A stretch of DNA of 64,000 nucleotides from Dactylis glomerata (Eukaryota > Streptophyta > Magnoliopsida > Poales > Poaceae): assembly GCA_007115705.1 (NCBI GenBank), contig QXEO01000143.1:4509434-4573433 (forward strand). The letters are read 5' to 3'. Below, in pieces: positions 12,216-24,120 of the stretch. Both the position numbers and the translations under genes were made by a program. Under the pieces are notes generated by a model. The model did no database searches and had not been told where the DNA came from. It saw nothing but the letters and a program-made list of their open reading frames with translations. Position 1 is the stretch's first letter, and each line of letters begins with the position of its first letter.

Positions 12216-13352
12216 TGTTAATATTCTCCTCATGTGGGCTGTGAGGAGATGGTCTTATAACGCCTTTCAGACCGACCAAACTGGTGCAAAAGCCCACTAC
12301 CCATTAGGATTATGATCGAGGGTCATTCTGAATATACTAATCTTCAATTAAGAGGTTAACTGATGTGCTCAGTTTTTCCAACAAAATATGCATTAGTCTA
12401 CTCCTATTTGATGTGATTCATTCATATATAACATGTAATGCATGGATGAAAATTAGACTATGTTGTTACATGATTCATGTGTTTATGGTGTGTTTTATTG
12501 TGCGTGTTATATATCTTGATTGGTTTGATCACTCCATAATACCCTAGAATTTTGTAAACAATATTACCTACTGTTTTTTGATATATAAATTTAGGAGTCT
12601 CAATAAAAATAAATTTTAGGAAAGTAAATGAGAAGGATGAGCAATACAGGAATTAGGGCTGACCTTGAGCATAAGTGCTCATCATCGCAATGAAACAATT
12701 GCAAAATCTTTATCATTAATTTTTTTTGCTAACCAAAATGAAATAAAAATAGTGTTTCAATATACACGGAGTTTCAATCCCCTATATATAGGTGCTGATT
12801 CTAGTCATCGCTTTCAGAACAACGCGGATTTTCTCCGGACGCTATGGCGCCCGGACTCTATCTCTGACGTTGGATTTTGTTGGCGTGAGATGCTGCATGT
12901 TGACCAGGGACCCACGTGCTGTTTGTATTGACGTATATTCCACTAGTCCTATTCCACTAGTCCTAGCCCACTGCATCAGTAGTAAAGTGTATCGTGTAGT
13001 ACAGATTCAGTCATATCAACAGCGTACCGCTGCAGACAAGGACAGCAGGTGGCCACGCGCGGTACTATGTGCAGGCTAGCTAGCTATTCTTGATTTCCGG
13101 CTAATAATCGGAGATTACTCTAAATTGCAAAGTTTTCTAAAAAAATGTTAGTAATAAAATCTTCTTATTTGACTTTTTGCGAACATTTGAATGTACTTTT
13201 ATGTCGATCCGATAAAAAGTTCTTCAATAAAAGTTATACATAACCAATCAATAATAACAGTAAAGTACTAAGTTTTCTGGCAGTTGGTAATATCACCAGC
13301 TCTTCATGACGGATTGCTGCTGCATCACGAGGAGCCACAAGCCAAACCACAC
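12216..13352. other. Copia 3' LTR start, then unassigned sequence
   Basis: An LTR begins at 12216 after the polypurine tract; its right end is not recognisable, and no matching 5' LTR is in the window. From about 12560 to 13350 I see no gene. A short direct repeat of TTCCACTAGTCCTA lies at about 12937-12964. Confidence 0.35.
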
Positions 13353-13691
13353 GAATTTTTGACCCATCAGACCACCTGCGCCAACGTAATGTTAAAAAGG
13401 ACCAGCTCTGAAAATATTTGTCAAAAGAGACCACCTGCGCCAACGTAATGCGTTGGCATTGGCGGCATGGCCCACTTCGGCTGACGGCCATCGACGGTGT
13501 CACCTGCCAGGAAACATGCCGGATTTGGGGTTGGCGGCACCCCCTTGCCGTCGTTGGCCCAGACGGCACGTGCCACGTGTCGCCTGGCCAGCCGTGCCGC
13601 CACCCAGAGGTGGTCTCTTTTGACAATGTTTTTCAAAGGTGGTCTTTTTTACCATTTCATTGGTGCAGGTGATTAGATCTGTCAAAAATTG
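13353..13691. mobile_element. Mutator-type miniature element (MITE)
   Basis: Roughly 80-bp terminal inverted repeats: the left arm starts GAATTTTTGAC and continues to about 13433, the right arm ends GTCAAAAATTG at 13691 and begins near 13612. Both arms contain TTGTCAAAAGAGACCACC. The flanks are AAACCACAC (13344-13352) and AAACCACTA (13692-13700), a 9-bp target duplication with two mismatches, as expected for Mutator-like elements. The 180-bp GC-rich core encodes nothing I recognise. Confidence 0.75.
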
Positions 13692-14872
13692 AAACCACTA
13701 GTGCCGGATGTAGAGCCTATGTCGGGTATGCCTTGGCATACCCTGCGCCCAGCCATGCAATGTTTCCTTGCTTAATTAATTGGCCAATTAGATAAACTGA
13801 GCTAGCTAATGAATGCAGCATATGCAAACGGAGTGTCGCTTGAACATGAGTAGTTGCTTGATCATCTGCTAATTGCTCTCCCGTGTAAGTATGCAAGCTA
13901 GCTATGGCAATGCACCATATGCATGCACTCAGCTATTTTGGTAATGGATTTGGCCTCATTAGCTATGATGATTAACCAAACAAAATATCTAGTCATTGCA
14001 TATACGATTATTAAGACTTTACACCGCGTTTTAGTAGTATATGGGCTAGGGGTAGAGCATCATAATTTAGTCAACTGATAATTAGTTTTTGATAGTCAAG
14101 TATACAATTGATTTTATATGTTTACTTGTATCATTTTGTAACATCTTTTAAAGATGTTTTGTTCTTGATTTAGTACAATCTAACTGTATTTTAGTTTATT
14201 GATAGAACAATTTGCCTGTGGTGAATACTTCAAAAACTTATGGCCGCAAGCAACAACAAGAATTAAGTTTAATATTAGAATGCCCCGACGGTGCATGTGT
14301 CCTAGAATTTACCTTTTTATCGTAATGCAAAATCACTTTTTAAAAATTATATTCTCAGTCCTTATTTACTCTTCATACTCTAAAAAAAAGGTTGTTATGC
14401 CTGCTAAGATTTTAATGCGGTATACCCTTTGCTAAAATCCTAGATCCACCACTATCACCACCGACTAGTCAAACCGGCCCAACAGTGAGCTCGTGTTCCG
14501 TGCTCGTCCTCTCCCTCTCTCTCCTGCTATGTTTCTTTTGCTATCTTTAGACCCAAGCCACTCACTCAAATCTTTGGGTAGAGATGCTCCTCTATTAATA
14601 GCCCGTGTGCTATGAATGTCTAATCAGTTAGCCTGACAGGCAACAACCAGTGCTAGTGGATGGGATTGAATCTTTTGCTGTTGATAAACAAGCGCTCTGC
14701 TTATACAAAACTGGCAGTCATCCACTCACTTGGTAGTTGCGTCATGGATTCAAACCAAGAGATCACCGGTGCCATTTTTCGTGGCGATGCATTCTTGCCA
14801 CCCCTCCCCCGCCAGCTCAATTTTCGGCGATTCAGGTAAACTAAATTTTTTTTTGCATTTGTATCGGATCTA
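13692..14872. other. unassigned, possible decayed TIR element and orphan exon
   Basis: The start (GTGCCGGATGTAGAGCC at 13701) and the inverse of 14430-14452 (AGTGGTGGATCTAGG) are alike, which hints at an old terminal-inverted-repeat element of about 750 bp, but I cannot confirm a target duplication. A short frame from ATG 14744 to 14835 ends exactly at a CAG|GTAAAC splice-donor-like site. Otherwise no gene is visible. Confidence 0.3.
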
Positions 14873-15087
14873 ATCTCTCCTTCTCAGTTTATAAGGCTTG
14901 CGCGTATATCTAGGTCGTTAATTTGATCAATTTAGTATACGGTAAAAATTATAAAAAATATATCACTAAAAACTCTAGAAGTTCTATTTTCGAATGGTAT
15001 AATTTTTATGCTAAATAGTTTATTTTATGTAAGTCAAATTGGCTACCTAGATGCACGTGCAAGCCTTATAAACCGAGAAGGAGAAAG
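14873..15087. mobile_element. Stowaway-type MITE
   Basis: About 215 bp between TA dinucleotides (14871-14872 and 15088-15089). The ends are inverted repeats sharing CTCCTTCTC and GTTTATAAGGCTTG, followed on both sides by a 'ctaggt' block. This is the layout of Tc1/mariner-derived MITEs of grasses. Confidence 0.8.
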
Positions 15088-15577
15088 TATGTATTTGCCT
15101 TGTTTATTGTTAGCCCGAAATTCTTCTGCTGACGCATTTAATTATCGAGTTTGTAGTCCTATGCTAGCCAGCAGACTATCAGGCCCATGACCAGTGGCGG
15201 ATCAAGGATTTTACGTTAGGGTGGGGCAGCTATAAAATTTCCAATGCAACATAAATATTATAAAATTGCACAATGCAAAATCCAAACGCACCCAAAAATC
15301 AAAAAGGAGGTTTCAGACCTACGACCTCTGTATCGAAGTGATGCATACTGCCTTCATCGGTTCTGCAGTTGTTTTGAATAAATTTACATATTTGCTGACC
15401 ACAGATTAAACAACGGCATAATTATGCAATGCAAAGAACTATGCAAAATTACAAATTTCTTCACCACATCTCTAATTATATCGAATAAATTTGGTATTTA
15501 GTAATCGCTAATAAAAATGATGTCGCGATTATGCAATGCAAAAAAACTCTATCATCAAATACTCAAATTTGAAGCCC
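15088..15577. other. non-coding, transposon-like
   Basis: Includes the phrase CCAGTGGCGGATCAAGGAT (15191 on), common at ends of plant DNA transposons. No matching opposite end and no gene are visible. Confidence 0.3.
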
Positions 15578-17168
15578 GATGATGATGATGATGACGATCC
15601 CGATGAAGCCCAGCTCGATGGCGGTGACAATGGCGATGATTTCCCCCCTCCGGGAAGGAATTTCTCCAGCAGATTTCTGCCTGCCGGAGAGCTTTCTCTC
15701 TATGTGTGTTTTCCGCCCCACATAGGCGGTGGAGTCTTTCTGCGATCCTCCTCCCAGTTTTAGGTTTCCGGGGAGACGATATACGCGAAGGGGCAATGGC
15801 AGAAGTGGGCCAGGGCGGCCACACCACCAGGCGATTGCAAAATGTGAAAAAGCTTCTCCTCATAAAGTTCTCCTATAAATGGTTAAAACTTCGAAACGTT
15901 GGATCATACGTAACCGTATGACACGAGTTTGCGATTGAAATGGTTATACACATGTAGTAGAAACTTTGTATACCTATCCAATCACAAAGTATCGCACCAT
16001 AATAATAGACCCATCCAACTTGTTTAGTGATATCATGTATTACTATAAGACTAGCAAGTCCGGCCTGACCATGGAGAAATGTGAGAAAGTTTCTCCTCGT
16101 GTAGCACAAACAGATCAGAATAAAGTTCTCCTGTAAATGTTTAAAAGTTGGGAACGTTGGATCATACCTCACGATAAGACATGAGTTTTAGATCGAAATG
16201 GTTATATACACGTAGTACTAACTTTGTAGACCTATCCAACTACAAAGTATCGCACACCGAAATAATAGACCTATCCAACTTGTTTAGTGATATCATGTAT
16301 CACTATAGGACTAGCAAGTCCGGCCAGATAATGGAAGAAACGTCAAAAAAAGCTTCTTCTCATGCAGTACAAAGGCTCACAATAAAAATCTTCTGTAAAT
16401 GGTTAGAATTTCTGAACGTTGGATCATACTAAACCATAAGTCACGATTTTGCGATCGAAATGGTTATACGCACGTAGTACTAACTTTGTATACCTATCCA
16501 ACTAGAAAGTCTCACACCAAAATAGTAGAAATATCCAACTTGTTTAGTGATATCATGTATCACTATAAGACTAGCAAGTTTGTCCCAACAATGGAAGAAA
16601 CATCGAAGAGCTTCTCCTCATATTGTACACAGGATCGCAATAAAGTTCTTCTGTAAATGATTAAAAGTTCAGAATGTTGAATCATACGTAACCATAAGAC
16701 ACAAGTTTGCGATAGAAATGGTTATACACACATAGATCTAACTTTGTATACCTTGCAAGCTACAAAGTCTCGCACCAAAATAATAGACCTATCCAACTTG
16801 TTAAGTGATATCATGTATCAATATAAGACCAGCAAGTCCGGCTCAACCATGGCCAAAACATCAAAAACCTTCTCCTTATAGAGTACAAGGACTAGCAATA
16901 AAGTTTTTCTATAAATGGTTACAATTTCGGAACATCGGATCATACCTAACCATAAGACATGAGTTTGTGATCGAAATGGTTATAGACACATTGTACTAAC
17001 TTTGTATACCTAGCCAACTATAAAGTCTCGCACACCGAAATAATAGACCTATCCAACTTGTTTAGTGATATCATGTATCACTATAAGACTAGCAAGTCTG
17101 GCCCGACCATGGAAAAACATCAAAAAAAATTCTCCTCAAAATGGTTTAGGTTTCTGGCAACCCCACAA
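15578..17168. repeat. macro-repeat copy 1 (left-truncated, internally deleted)
   Basis: The left 265 bp (a GAT-rich run and following GC-rich block) match 19570-19830 of copy 2. At about 15830 an internal deletion joins this to the 260-bp array, skipping about 330 bp present in copies 2 and 3. The right end, GTTTCTGGCAACCCCACAA, is where copies 2 and 3 meet in the intact arrangement. The Helitron starts at the next base. Confidence 0.8.
15846..17150. repeat. ~260-bp tandem array, block 1
   Basis: About five units. The landmark GGATCATAC-type phrase recurs at 15901, 16159, 16421, 16679 (GAATCATAC) and 16938, giving steps of 258, 262, 258 and 259 bases. Each unit also carries a 'gatatcatgtatcactataag' block followed by 'actagcaagtccggcc'. 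The units contain no maintained reading frame. Confidence 0.9.
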
Positions 17169-19173
17169 TCTTATATTTACTAATTGGAGGCACCATACGA
17201 GCCACCACGTTAATCCTCAAAAACTAAAATATTCAGCCATCCGATCTTCCGTAATTTATTGACAGCCATCCGATAGAATTTTTGAGAGGTATCCTCGCTC
17301 GATGTCCCCACCCGCCGTGTTTGTATGGAACTCTTCCACGAGTCGCCGCCGCGGATGGATCTGGGCGAGCCATAGTCGCCGCCTCTCCAGCTTTCTCTGA
17401 GCTAGCCTCCAGTCGCTTCTGCGGCAAACTTTCGAAGTACCTCCGTCTTCAATTTTCTAACTGCTCTCATAATCTCAGGCACGCTCGATACCAAGCCATA
17501 ACTTTGCTTGGCCACCGCCGGCTGCTAATGACCAGGCCAGCGAGGGTCAAACGACCTGGTCAGTCACGACACGTAGCACCTCCAAAACTTGCTATGGCTG
17601 ATCGGTATCTCTATTTGTACATTGCAAGATTATATTAGGATTATATCATGCATGCCAGATTTTCATTAGTACATATTGCCCCGTACTGATCTAATTCTGT
17701 GTATATTTTCTTGCCACAGACCAATCTTGATATGCTAACACGTAAAGGTTTCATGTATCCAGGTGAGTGTGCCTTCGCTCACCCCAATTTTACCAGGAAG
17801 TAAACGTCCAGCTTCTGCTAATCCAATGCATTATATCTTGCATCTTGCTGGAGCTAGACTATGAAGGCCTACCAATTAAACCCCAAATAGGAAAAAAAAA
17901 CTTACTCTGTCATACATCAAGTTCAATGATGTGTAGATTGAAATTTCTATTATTAGAGAGAAAAACTTATTACTGCAGTTTATTACCGCATATCTAATTA
18001 AGGTGCCATTATCATTGCATACCAAATGTTCGATAAGTTTTTGAACAAATTGTTAGAGTACGGAAGTTTGCGCAGACATGTGTCGCAGAATTGGTCATCA
18101 CTGCATGCTCGGCTATGCTGCCGACTGGCTTGGAGCTTACGCAGGTAGGCTTGCCTCTTTCCTGTCTGAATTAAAAATATGTTGCATAGGCAGAGCTAAT
18201 CCATTTTTTTTACTTTACAAACTACATAGCTTGGTGAGTACATCTAATGACCACGGATACCACAAGAGAAGAATTTACATCCAGGCTAAAATCCATAGCT
18301 GGAAAGTTCATTATGATATACCATGGTTTATCTCCGTTCTTACAATGTAGCCATACTTTTGTATAGACAATCCATGTAAATAGGGTTTAATCCGATTTGA
18401 TTCACTTTAATGCTAATAAGTATGCTTCCCTTCTGTGAAATTGTCTACCTGCAATATAGATTATTAGAAATGTTAAAACAAAATGATATCCAAGCATTTT
18501 AGTGGCAAGCAAAATCACTAATCTGTATTATGAAACTTCTTTTGAATAATTATTGTCTCCATAGGTACACAGGTAGATAATATAGTGTTAATTTTGATTT
18601 TTAAATAAAAGTCCAATTGCAGTATCTTCAAATTACCAGTATAGCCATATTTTCTCATCAATATTAGAAAAGTTCAACCGCATGTCTCTTAAGAAGTCAC
18701 CTATTTACAAATGAAATGAATATATCCTTAACTATAAGCACATAAATGCAAATTACATTCCATAATTTTAAATTCACGACGACTCACAAAAGAAATTTAT
18801 CTCACTATAACACATTCCAACATGAATGTTATTCCAAAGACATGTATAATTTTTATTCTCGAATCACCAGTAACCAATATGGCGACATGAGAATTATAAT
18901 TCCATCAGTCCGTTGGAAAACTTGCATTCTGTACTATCTAACCTACATCACTAAGTAAGGTCTAATCAGAAGGAAAAAGTATAGTAACATTATTTCTGTT
19001 TGACCTCCAGATGATAGAAAAACTAATATACATTTCAATTTTAATATTTTGAAAACATGCTATTAAAGCATTTACCAATATTTATATTATTTGACATTAT
19101 ATCATAAAATCAAGATTTTTTAAATCACATCTAAGATTTGCTAGCCCGTGCAGGTGCACGGGTTAACGACTAG
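17169..19173 (+). mobile_element. non-autonomous Helitron, 2,005 bp
   Basis: The left end is TCTTATATTTACTAATTGG directly after an A; the right end is an 8-bp perfect hairpin CCCGTGCAGGTGCACGGG (19145-19162), then TTAACGA and CTAG, followed by T. This is the Helitron signature (5' TC, hairpin, CTRR, insertion between A and T, no target duplication). Joining the flanks gives CCCCACAA|TTAGTAGCC, which is exactly the sequence found uninterrupted at 21831-21847. No Rep/helicase gene is present, so it needs an autonomous partner. The inside has no recognised gene fragment; a GC-rich part at 17290-17640 might derive from a host gene. Confidence 0.92.
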
Positions 19174-21838
19174 TTAGTAGCCTAATACACAATGCATTCT
19201 ACTAGGCCCATAAAGGCGAAGTATCATATAGTCGACGTTCACATGACACCACTAGTAAAATAGCACCACAACATAAATATCAAACCATTAAATATTACTC
19301 AACATAGTTCTACTACTAACATCTTGACTTTTCTCATGTCCTCAAGAACAAAATGAGCTACTCACAAGACATCATATGGATCATGATTAGAGGTGAAATA
19401 ATGATGAATAACAATCTGGACATAAACCTTAATTAAACGGTTCCACTCAATAGCATCAACTACACGTAGTAATCAACACCGGGAAAGTTTTCCCTATGAA
19501 CTTGACAAGATTCACCCCAAGATGTTACAACGGCGTGGTGATGATGGTGATGAAGGTGCTGGTGGCGATGGTGATGATGATGATAATCCCGATGAAACCC
19601 AACTCGATGGTGGTGATGATGGCGACGATTTCCCCTCTCCGGGAAGAAATTTCCCCGCCAGATTTCTGCCTACCGGAGAGCTTTCTCTCTCTATGTGTTT
19701 TCCGCCCCATAGAGGCGGCGGAGTCTTTCTGCGATCCTCCTTCCAGTCTTAGGTTTTCGGGGAGACGATATACGTGAAGGGGCAATGGCAGAAGTGGGCC
19801 AGGGCAGCCACACCACTAGGCGGCACGGCCTAGGGCTGGCTCGCGCCACCAGGTGGTGTGGGCCCCTGGTATCTCACATTGCCCTCTCCTTCTGGCTATT
19901 TCCATCTTCTGGTGAAATAGGAACTTCTGGGTATATTCCTAGAATTGCTGGTCTTCAAAAATATTGTATCTTGACGGTCCTTTTTACAGGAGAATCCTGA
20001 ATCTGGCAGTGAATTCTCCAATAATCATCAAACATGCGAAAATAGAGGAAATACCATAAGTATCATCTCTAAATATGAAATATATCAATGAATAACAATA
20101 AATTATGATATAAAATAGTGATGCAAAATGGACGTATAATATACCTAGCCAACTCTAAAGTCTCGCACACCGAAATAATAGACCTATCGTTAGTGATATC
20201 ATGTATCCCTGTAAGACTAGCAAGTCCGGCCCGACCATGGAAAAACATCAAAAAGTTTCTCCTCGTGTAGCACGAAAAGCTCGCAATAGAGTTCTTATGT
20301 ATGTGGTTAAAAGTTCAAGACGTTGGATCATACGTAACCATAACACACGAGTTTGCGATCAAAATAGTTATACGCACATAGTACTAACTTTGTATACCTA
20401 TCTAACTACAAAGTCTCGCACCAAAATAGTACACCTATCCAACTTGTTTAGTGATATCATGTATCACTATAAGACTAGCAAGTCTGGGCCGACCATGGCA
20501 GAAATGTCAAAAATCTTCTCCTAATAAGGTCCTCCTATAAATGGTTAAAAGTTCAGAATGTTGGATCATACGTAACCGTATGCCATGAGTTTGCGATTGA
20601 AATGGTTATACACATGTAGTACTAACTTTGTATACCTATCCGATCACAAAGTCTCGCACCATAATAATAGACCCATCCAACTTGTTTAGTGATATCATGT
20701 ATCACTATAAGACTAGCAAGTCCAGCCTGACCATGGAGAAATGTGAGAAAGTTTCTCCTCGTGTAGCACAAACATATCAGAATAAAGTTCTCCTGTAAAT
20801 GTTTAAAAGTTGGGAACGTTGGATCATACCTAACCATTAGACATGAGTTTTAGATCAAAATGGTTATATACACGTAGTACTAACTTTGTAGACCTATCCA
20901 ACTACAAAGTATCGCACACCGAAATAATAGACCTAGCCAACTTGTTTAGTGATATCATGTATCACTATAGGACTAGCAAGTCTGGCCAGATAATGGGAGA
21001 AATGTCAAAAAAAGCTTCTTCTCATACAGTACAAAGGCTTACAATAAAAATCTTCTGTAAATGGTTAAAATTTTTGAACGTTGGATCATACAAAACCATA
21101 AGTCACGATTTTGCGATCGAAATGGTTATACGCACGTAGTACTAACTTTATATACCTATCCAACTAGAAAGTCTCGCACCAAAATAGTAGAAATATCCAA
21201 CTTGTTTAGTGATATCATGTATCACTATAAGACTAGCAAGTTTGGCCCAACAATGGAAGAAACATCGAAGAGCTTCTCCTCATATAGTACACAGGATCGC
21301 AATAAAGTTCTTTTGTAAATGATTAAAAGTTCAGAACATTGAATCATACGTAACCGTAAGACACAAGTTTGCGATCGAAATGGTTATACCTACATAGATC
21401 TAACTTTGTATACCTTGCAAGCTACAAAGTCTCGCACCGAAATAATAGACCTATCCAACATGTTTAGTGATATCATGTATCAATATAAGACTAGCAAGTC
21501 CGGCTCAACCATGGCAAAAACGTCAAAAACCTTCTCCTTATAGAGTACAAAGACTAGCAATAAAGTTTTTCTGTAAATGGTTACAATTTCGGAACATCGG
21601 ATCATACCTAACCATAAGACACGAGTTTGTGATCGAAATGGTTATAGACACATAGTACTAACTTTGTATATCTAGCCAACTATAAAGTCTCGCACACCGA
21701 AATAATAGACCTATCCAACTTGTTTAGTGATATCATGTATCACTATAAGACTAGCAAGTCTGGCCCGACCATGGAAAAACATCAAAAAAAATTCTCCTCA
21801 AAATGGTTTAGGTTTCTGTCACTCCGGTAACCCCACAA
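19174..21838. repeat. macro-repeat copy 2 (complete, 2,665 bp)
   Basis: Begins TTAGTAGCCTAATACAC and ends AACCCCACAA; copy 3 follows immediately with the same start. The first 960 bp are LTR-like (AT-rich, then a GAT-rich and GC-rich segment ending near 20000); the remainder is the 260-bp array. I see no TG...CA ends or primer site at the unit boundary, so the unit is not simply an LTR element in its usual frame. Confidence 0.85.
20140..21810. repeat. ~260-bp tandem array, block 2
   Basis: The landmark GGATCATAC-type phrase occurs at 20325, 20563, 20821, 21083, 21341 and 21599, with steps of 238, 258, 262, 258 and 258. From the second occurrence onward unit order and lengths match block 1 unit by unit, which shows that whole blocks were copied together. 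Confidence 0.9.
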
Positions 21839-22811
21839 TTAGTAGCCAAATACACAATACATTCTACTAGGCCCATAAAGGTGAAGTATCATGTAGTCGA
21901 CATTCACATGACACCATTAGTAAAATAGCACCACAACATAAATATCAAATCATTAAATATTACTCAACATAGTTCCACTACTAACATCTTGACTTCTCCC
22001 ATGTCCTCAAGAACTAAATGAGCTACTCACAAGACATCATATGGATCATGATCAGAGGTGAAATAATGATGAATAACAATCTGGACATAAACCTTAATTT
22101 AATGGTTTCACTCAATAGCATCAACTACAAGTAGTAATCAACACCGGGAAAGTTTCCCCTATGAACTTGACAAGATTTACCCCAAGATATTACAGCAGGA
22201 CGGCATGGTGATGATGGTGATGAAGGTGCTGGTGGCGATGGTGATGATGATGATGATCCGATGAAGCCTAGCTCGATGGCGGTGATGATGGCGATGATTT
22301 CCCCCCTCTGGGAAGGAATTTCCCCGCCAGATTTCTGCCTGTCGGAGAGCTTTCTCTCTGTGTGTGTTTTCCGCCCCGCAGAGGCGGCGGAGTCTTTCTG
22401 CGATCCTCCTCCCAGTCTTAGGTTTTCGGGGAGACGATATACGCGAAGGGGCGATGGCAGAAGTGGGCCAGGGCGGCCACACCACCAAGCAGTGCAGCCT
22501 AGGGTTGGCTCGCACCACCAGGTGGTGTGGGCCCCTGGTGGCTCACATTGCCCTCTCCTTTTGGCTACTTTCGTATTCTGGTGAAATAGGAACTTCTGGG
22601 TGTTTTCCTGGAATTGCTGGTCTTTAAAAATATTGTATCTTGACGGTCCTTTTTCCAGCAGAATCCTGACTTCGGCAGCGAATTCTCCAATAATCATCAA
22701 ACATGCAAAAATAGAGGAAATACCATAAGTATCATCTCTAAAATATGAAATATATCAATGAATAACAGTAAATTATGATATAAAATAGTGATGCAAAATG
22801 GGCTTATAATA

Positions 22812-24120
22812 TACCTAGCCAACTCTAAAGTCTCGCACACCGAAATAATAGACCTATCGTTAGTGATATCATGTATCCCTGTAAGACTAGCAAGTCCGGC
22901 CCGACCATGGAAAAACATCAAAAAGTTTCTCCTCGTGTAGCACGAAAAGCTCGCAATAGAGTTCTTATGTATGTGGTTAAAAGTTCAAGACGTTGGATCA
23001 TACGTAACCATAACACACGAGTTTGCGATCAAAATAGTTATACGCACATAGTACTCCCTCCGATCAGAAATAAGTTTCGGTGACTTAGTACAAACTTTGT
23101 ACTAAGTTAGTTCAAAATCACCGACAGTTATTTCTGATCGGAGGGAGTACTAACTTTGTATACCTAACTAACTACGAAGTCTCGCACCAAAATAGTACAC
23201 CTATCCAACTTGTTTAGTGATATCATGTATCACTATAAGACTAGCAAGTCCGGGCCAACCATGGCAGAAATGTCAAAAATCTTCTCCTCATAAAGTCCTC
23301 CTATAAATGGTTAAAAGTTCGGAACGTTGGATCATACGTAAGCGTATGACACGAGTTTGCGATTGAAATGGTTATACACATGTAGTACTAACTTTGTATA
23401 CCTATCCAATCATAAAGTCTTGCACCATAATAATAGACCCATCCAACTTGTTTAGTGATATCATGTATCACTACAAGACTAGCAAGTCCGGCCTGCCCAT
23501 GGAGAAATGTGAGAAAGTTTCTCCTCGTGTAGCACAAACAGATCAGAATAAAGTTCTCCTGTAAATGTTTAAAAGTTGGGAACGTTGGATTATACCTAAC
23601 CATAAGACACGAGATTTAGTTCGAAATGATTATATACCCGTAGTACTAACTTTGTAGACCTATCCAACTACAAAGTATCGCACACCAAAATAATAAACCT
23701 ATCCAACTTGTTTAGTGATATCATGTATTACTATAGGACTAGCAAGTCTGGCCAGATAATGGAAGAAACGTCAAAAAAAGCTTCTTCTCATACAGTAGAA
23801 AGGCTCGCAATAAAAATCTTCTGTAAATGGTTAAAATTTCCGAATGTTGGATCATACGTAACCATAAGTCACAATTTTGTGATCGAAATGGTTATATGCA
23901 CGTAGTACTAACTTTGTATACCTATCCAACTAGAAAGTCTCGCACCGAAATCGTAGAAATGTCCAACTTGTTTAGTGATATCATGTATCACTATAAGACT
24001 AGCAAGTTTGGCCCAACAATGGAAGAAACATCGAAGAGCTTCTCCTGATATAGTACACATGATCGCAATAAAGCTCTTCTGTAAATGATTAAAAGTTCAA
24101 AATGTTGGATCATACGTAAC
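22812..24120. repeat. ~260-bp tandem array, block 3
   Basis: Landmarks at 22995 and 23329 are 334 bases apart, which is the 238-base step of block 2 plus the 96 bases of MITE and duplicated TA. About 4.7 units remain before the LTR insertion. Confidence 0.88.
23054..23147. mobile_element. Stowaway MITE, 94 bp
   Basis: CTCCCTCCGATCAGAAATAA at the left and its near-perfect inverse ending GGAGGGAG at the right, between TA dinucleotides (23052-23053, 23148-23149). Copy 2 shows the empty site CATAGTACTAACTTTG near 20377-20392, so the insertion and its TA duplication are directly documented. Confidence 0.93.

Larger units (their letters stand above)
21839..24120. repeat. macro-repeat copy 3 (right-truncated by LTR element)
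   Basis: Starts TTAGTAGCCAAATACAC and follows copy 2 base by base with few changes: the first landmark phrase is 1,156 bases from the unit start, against 1,151 in copy 2. It is ended at 24120 by insertion of a Gypsy element, and holds a 94-bp MITE. Confidence 0.85.

Noticed and set aside
15846..24120. Tandem arrays as CRISPR or centromeric satellite
   Set aside because: Units are ~260 bp without short repeat/spacer structure and in a eukaryotic context; the array is embedded in a larger macro-repeat and only 14-16 units are present, which is too few to call a centromeric satellite.
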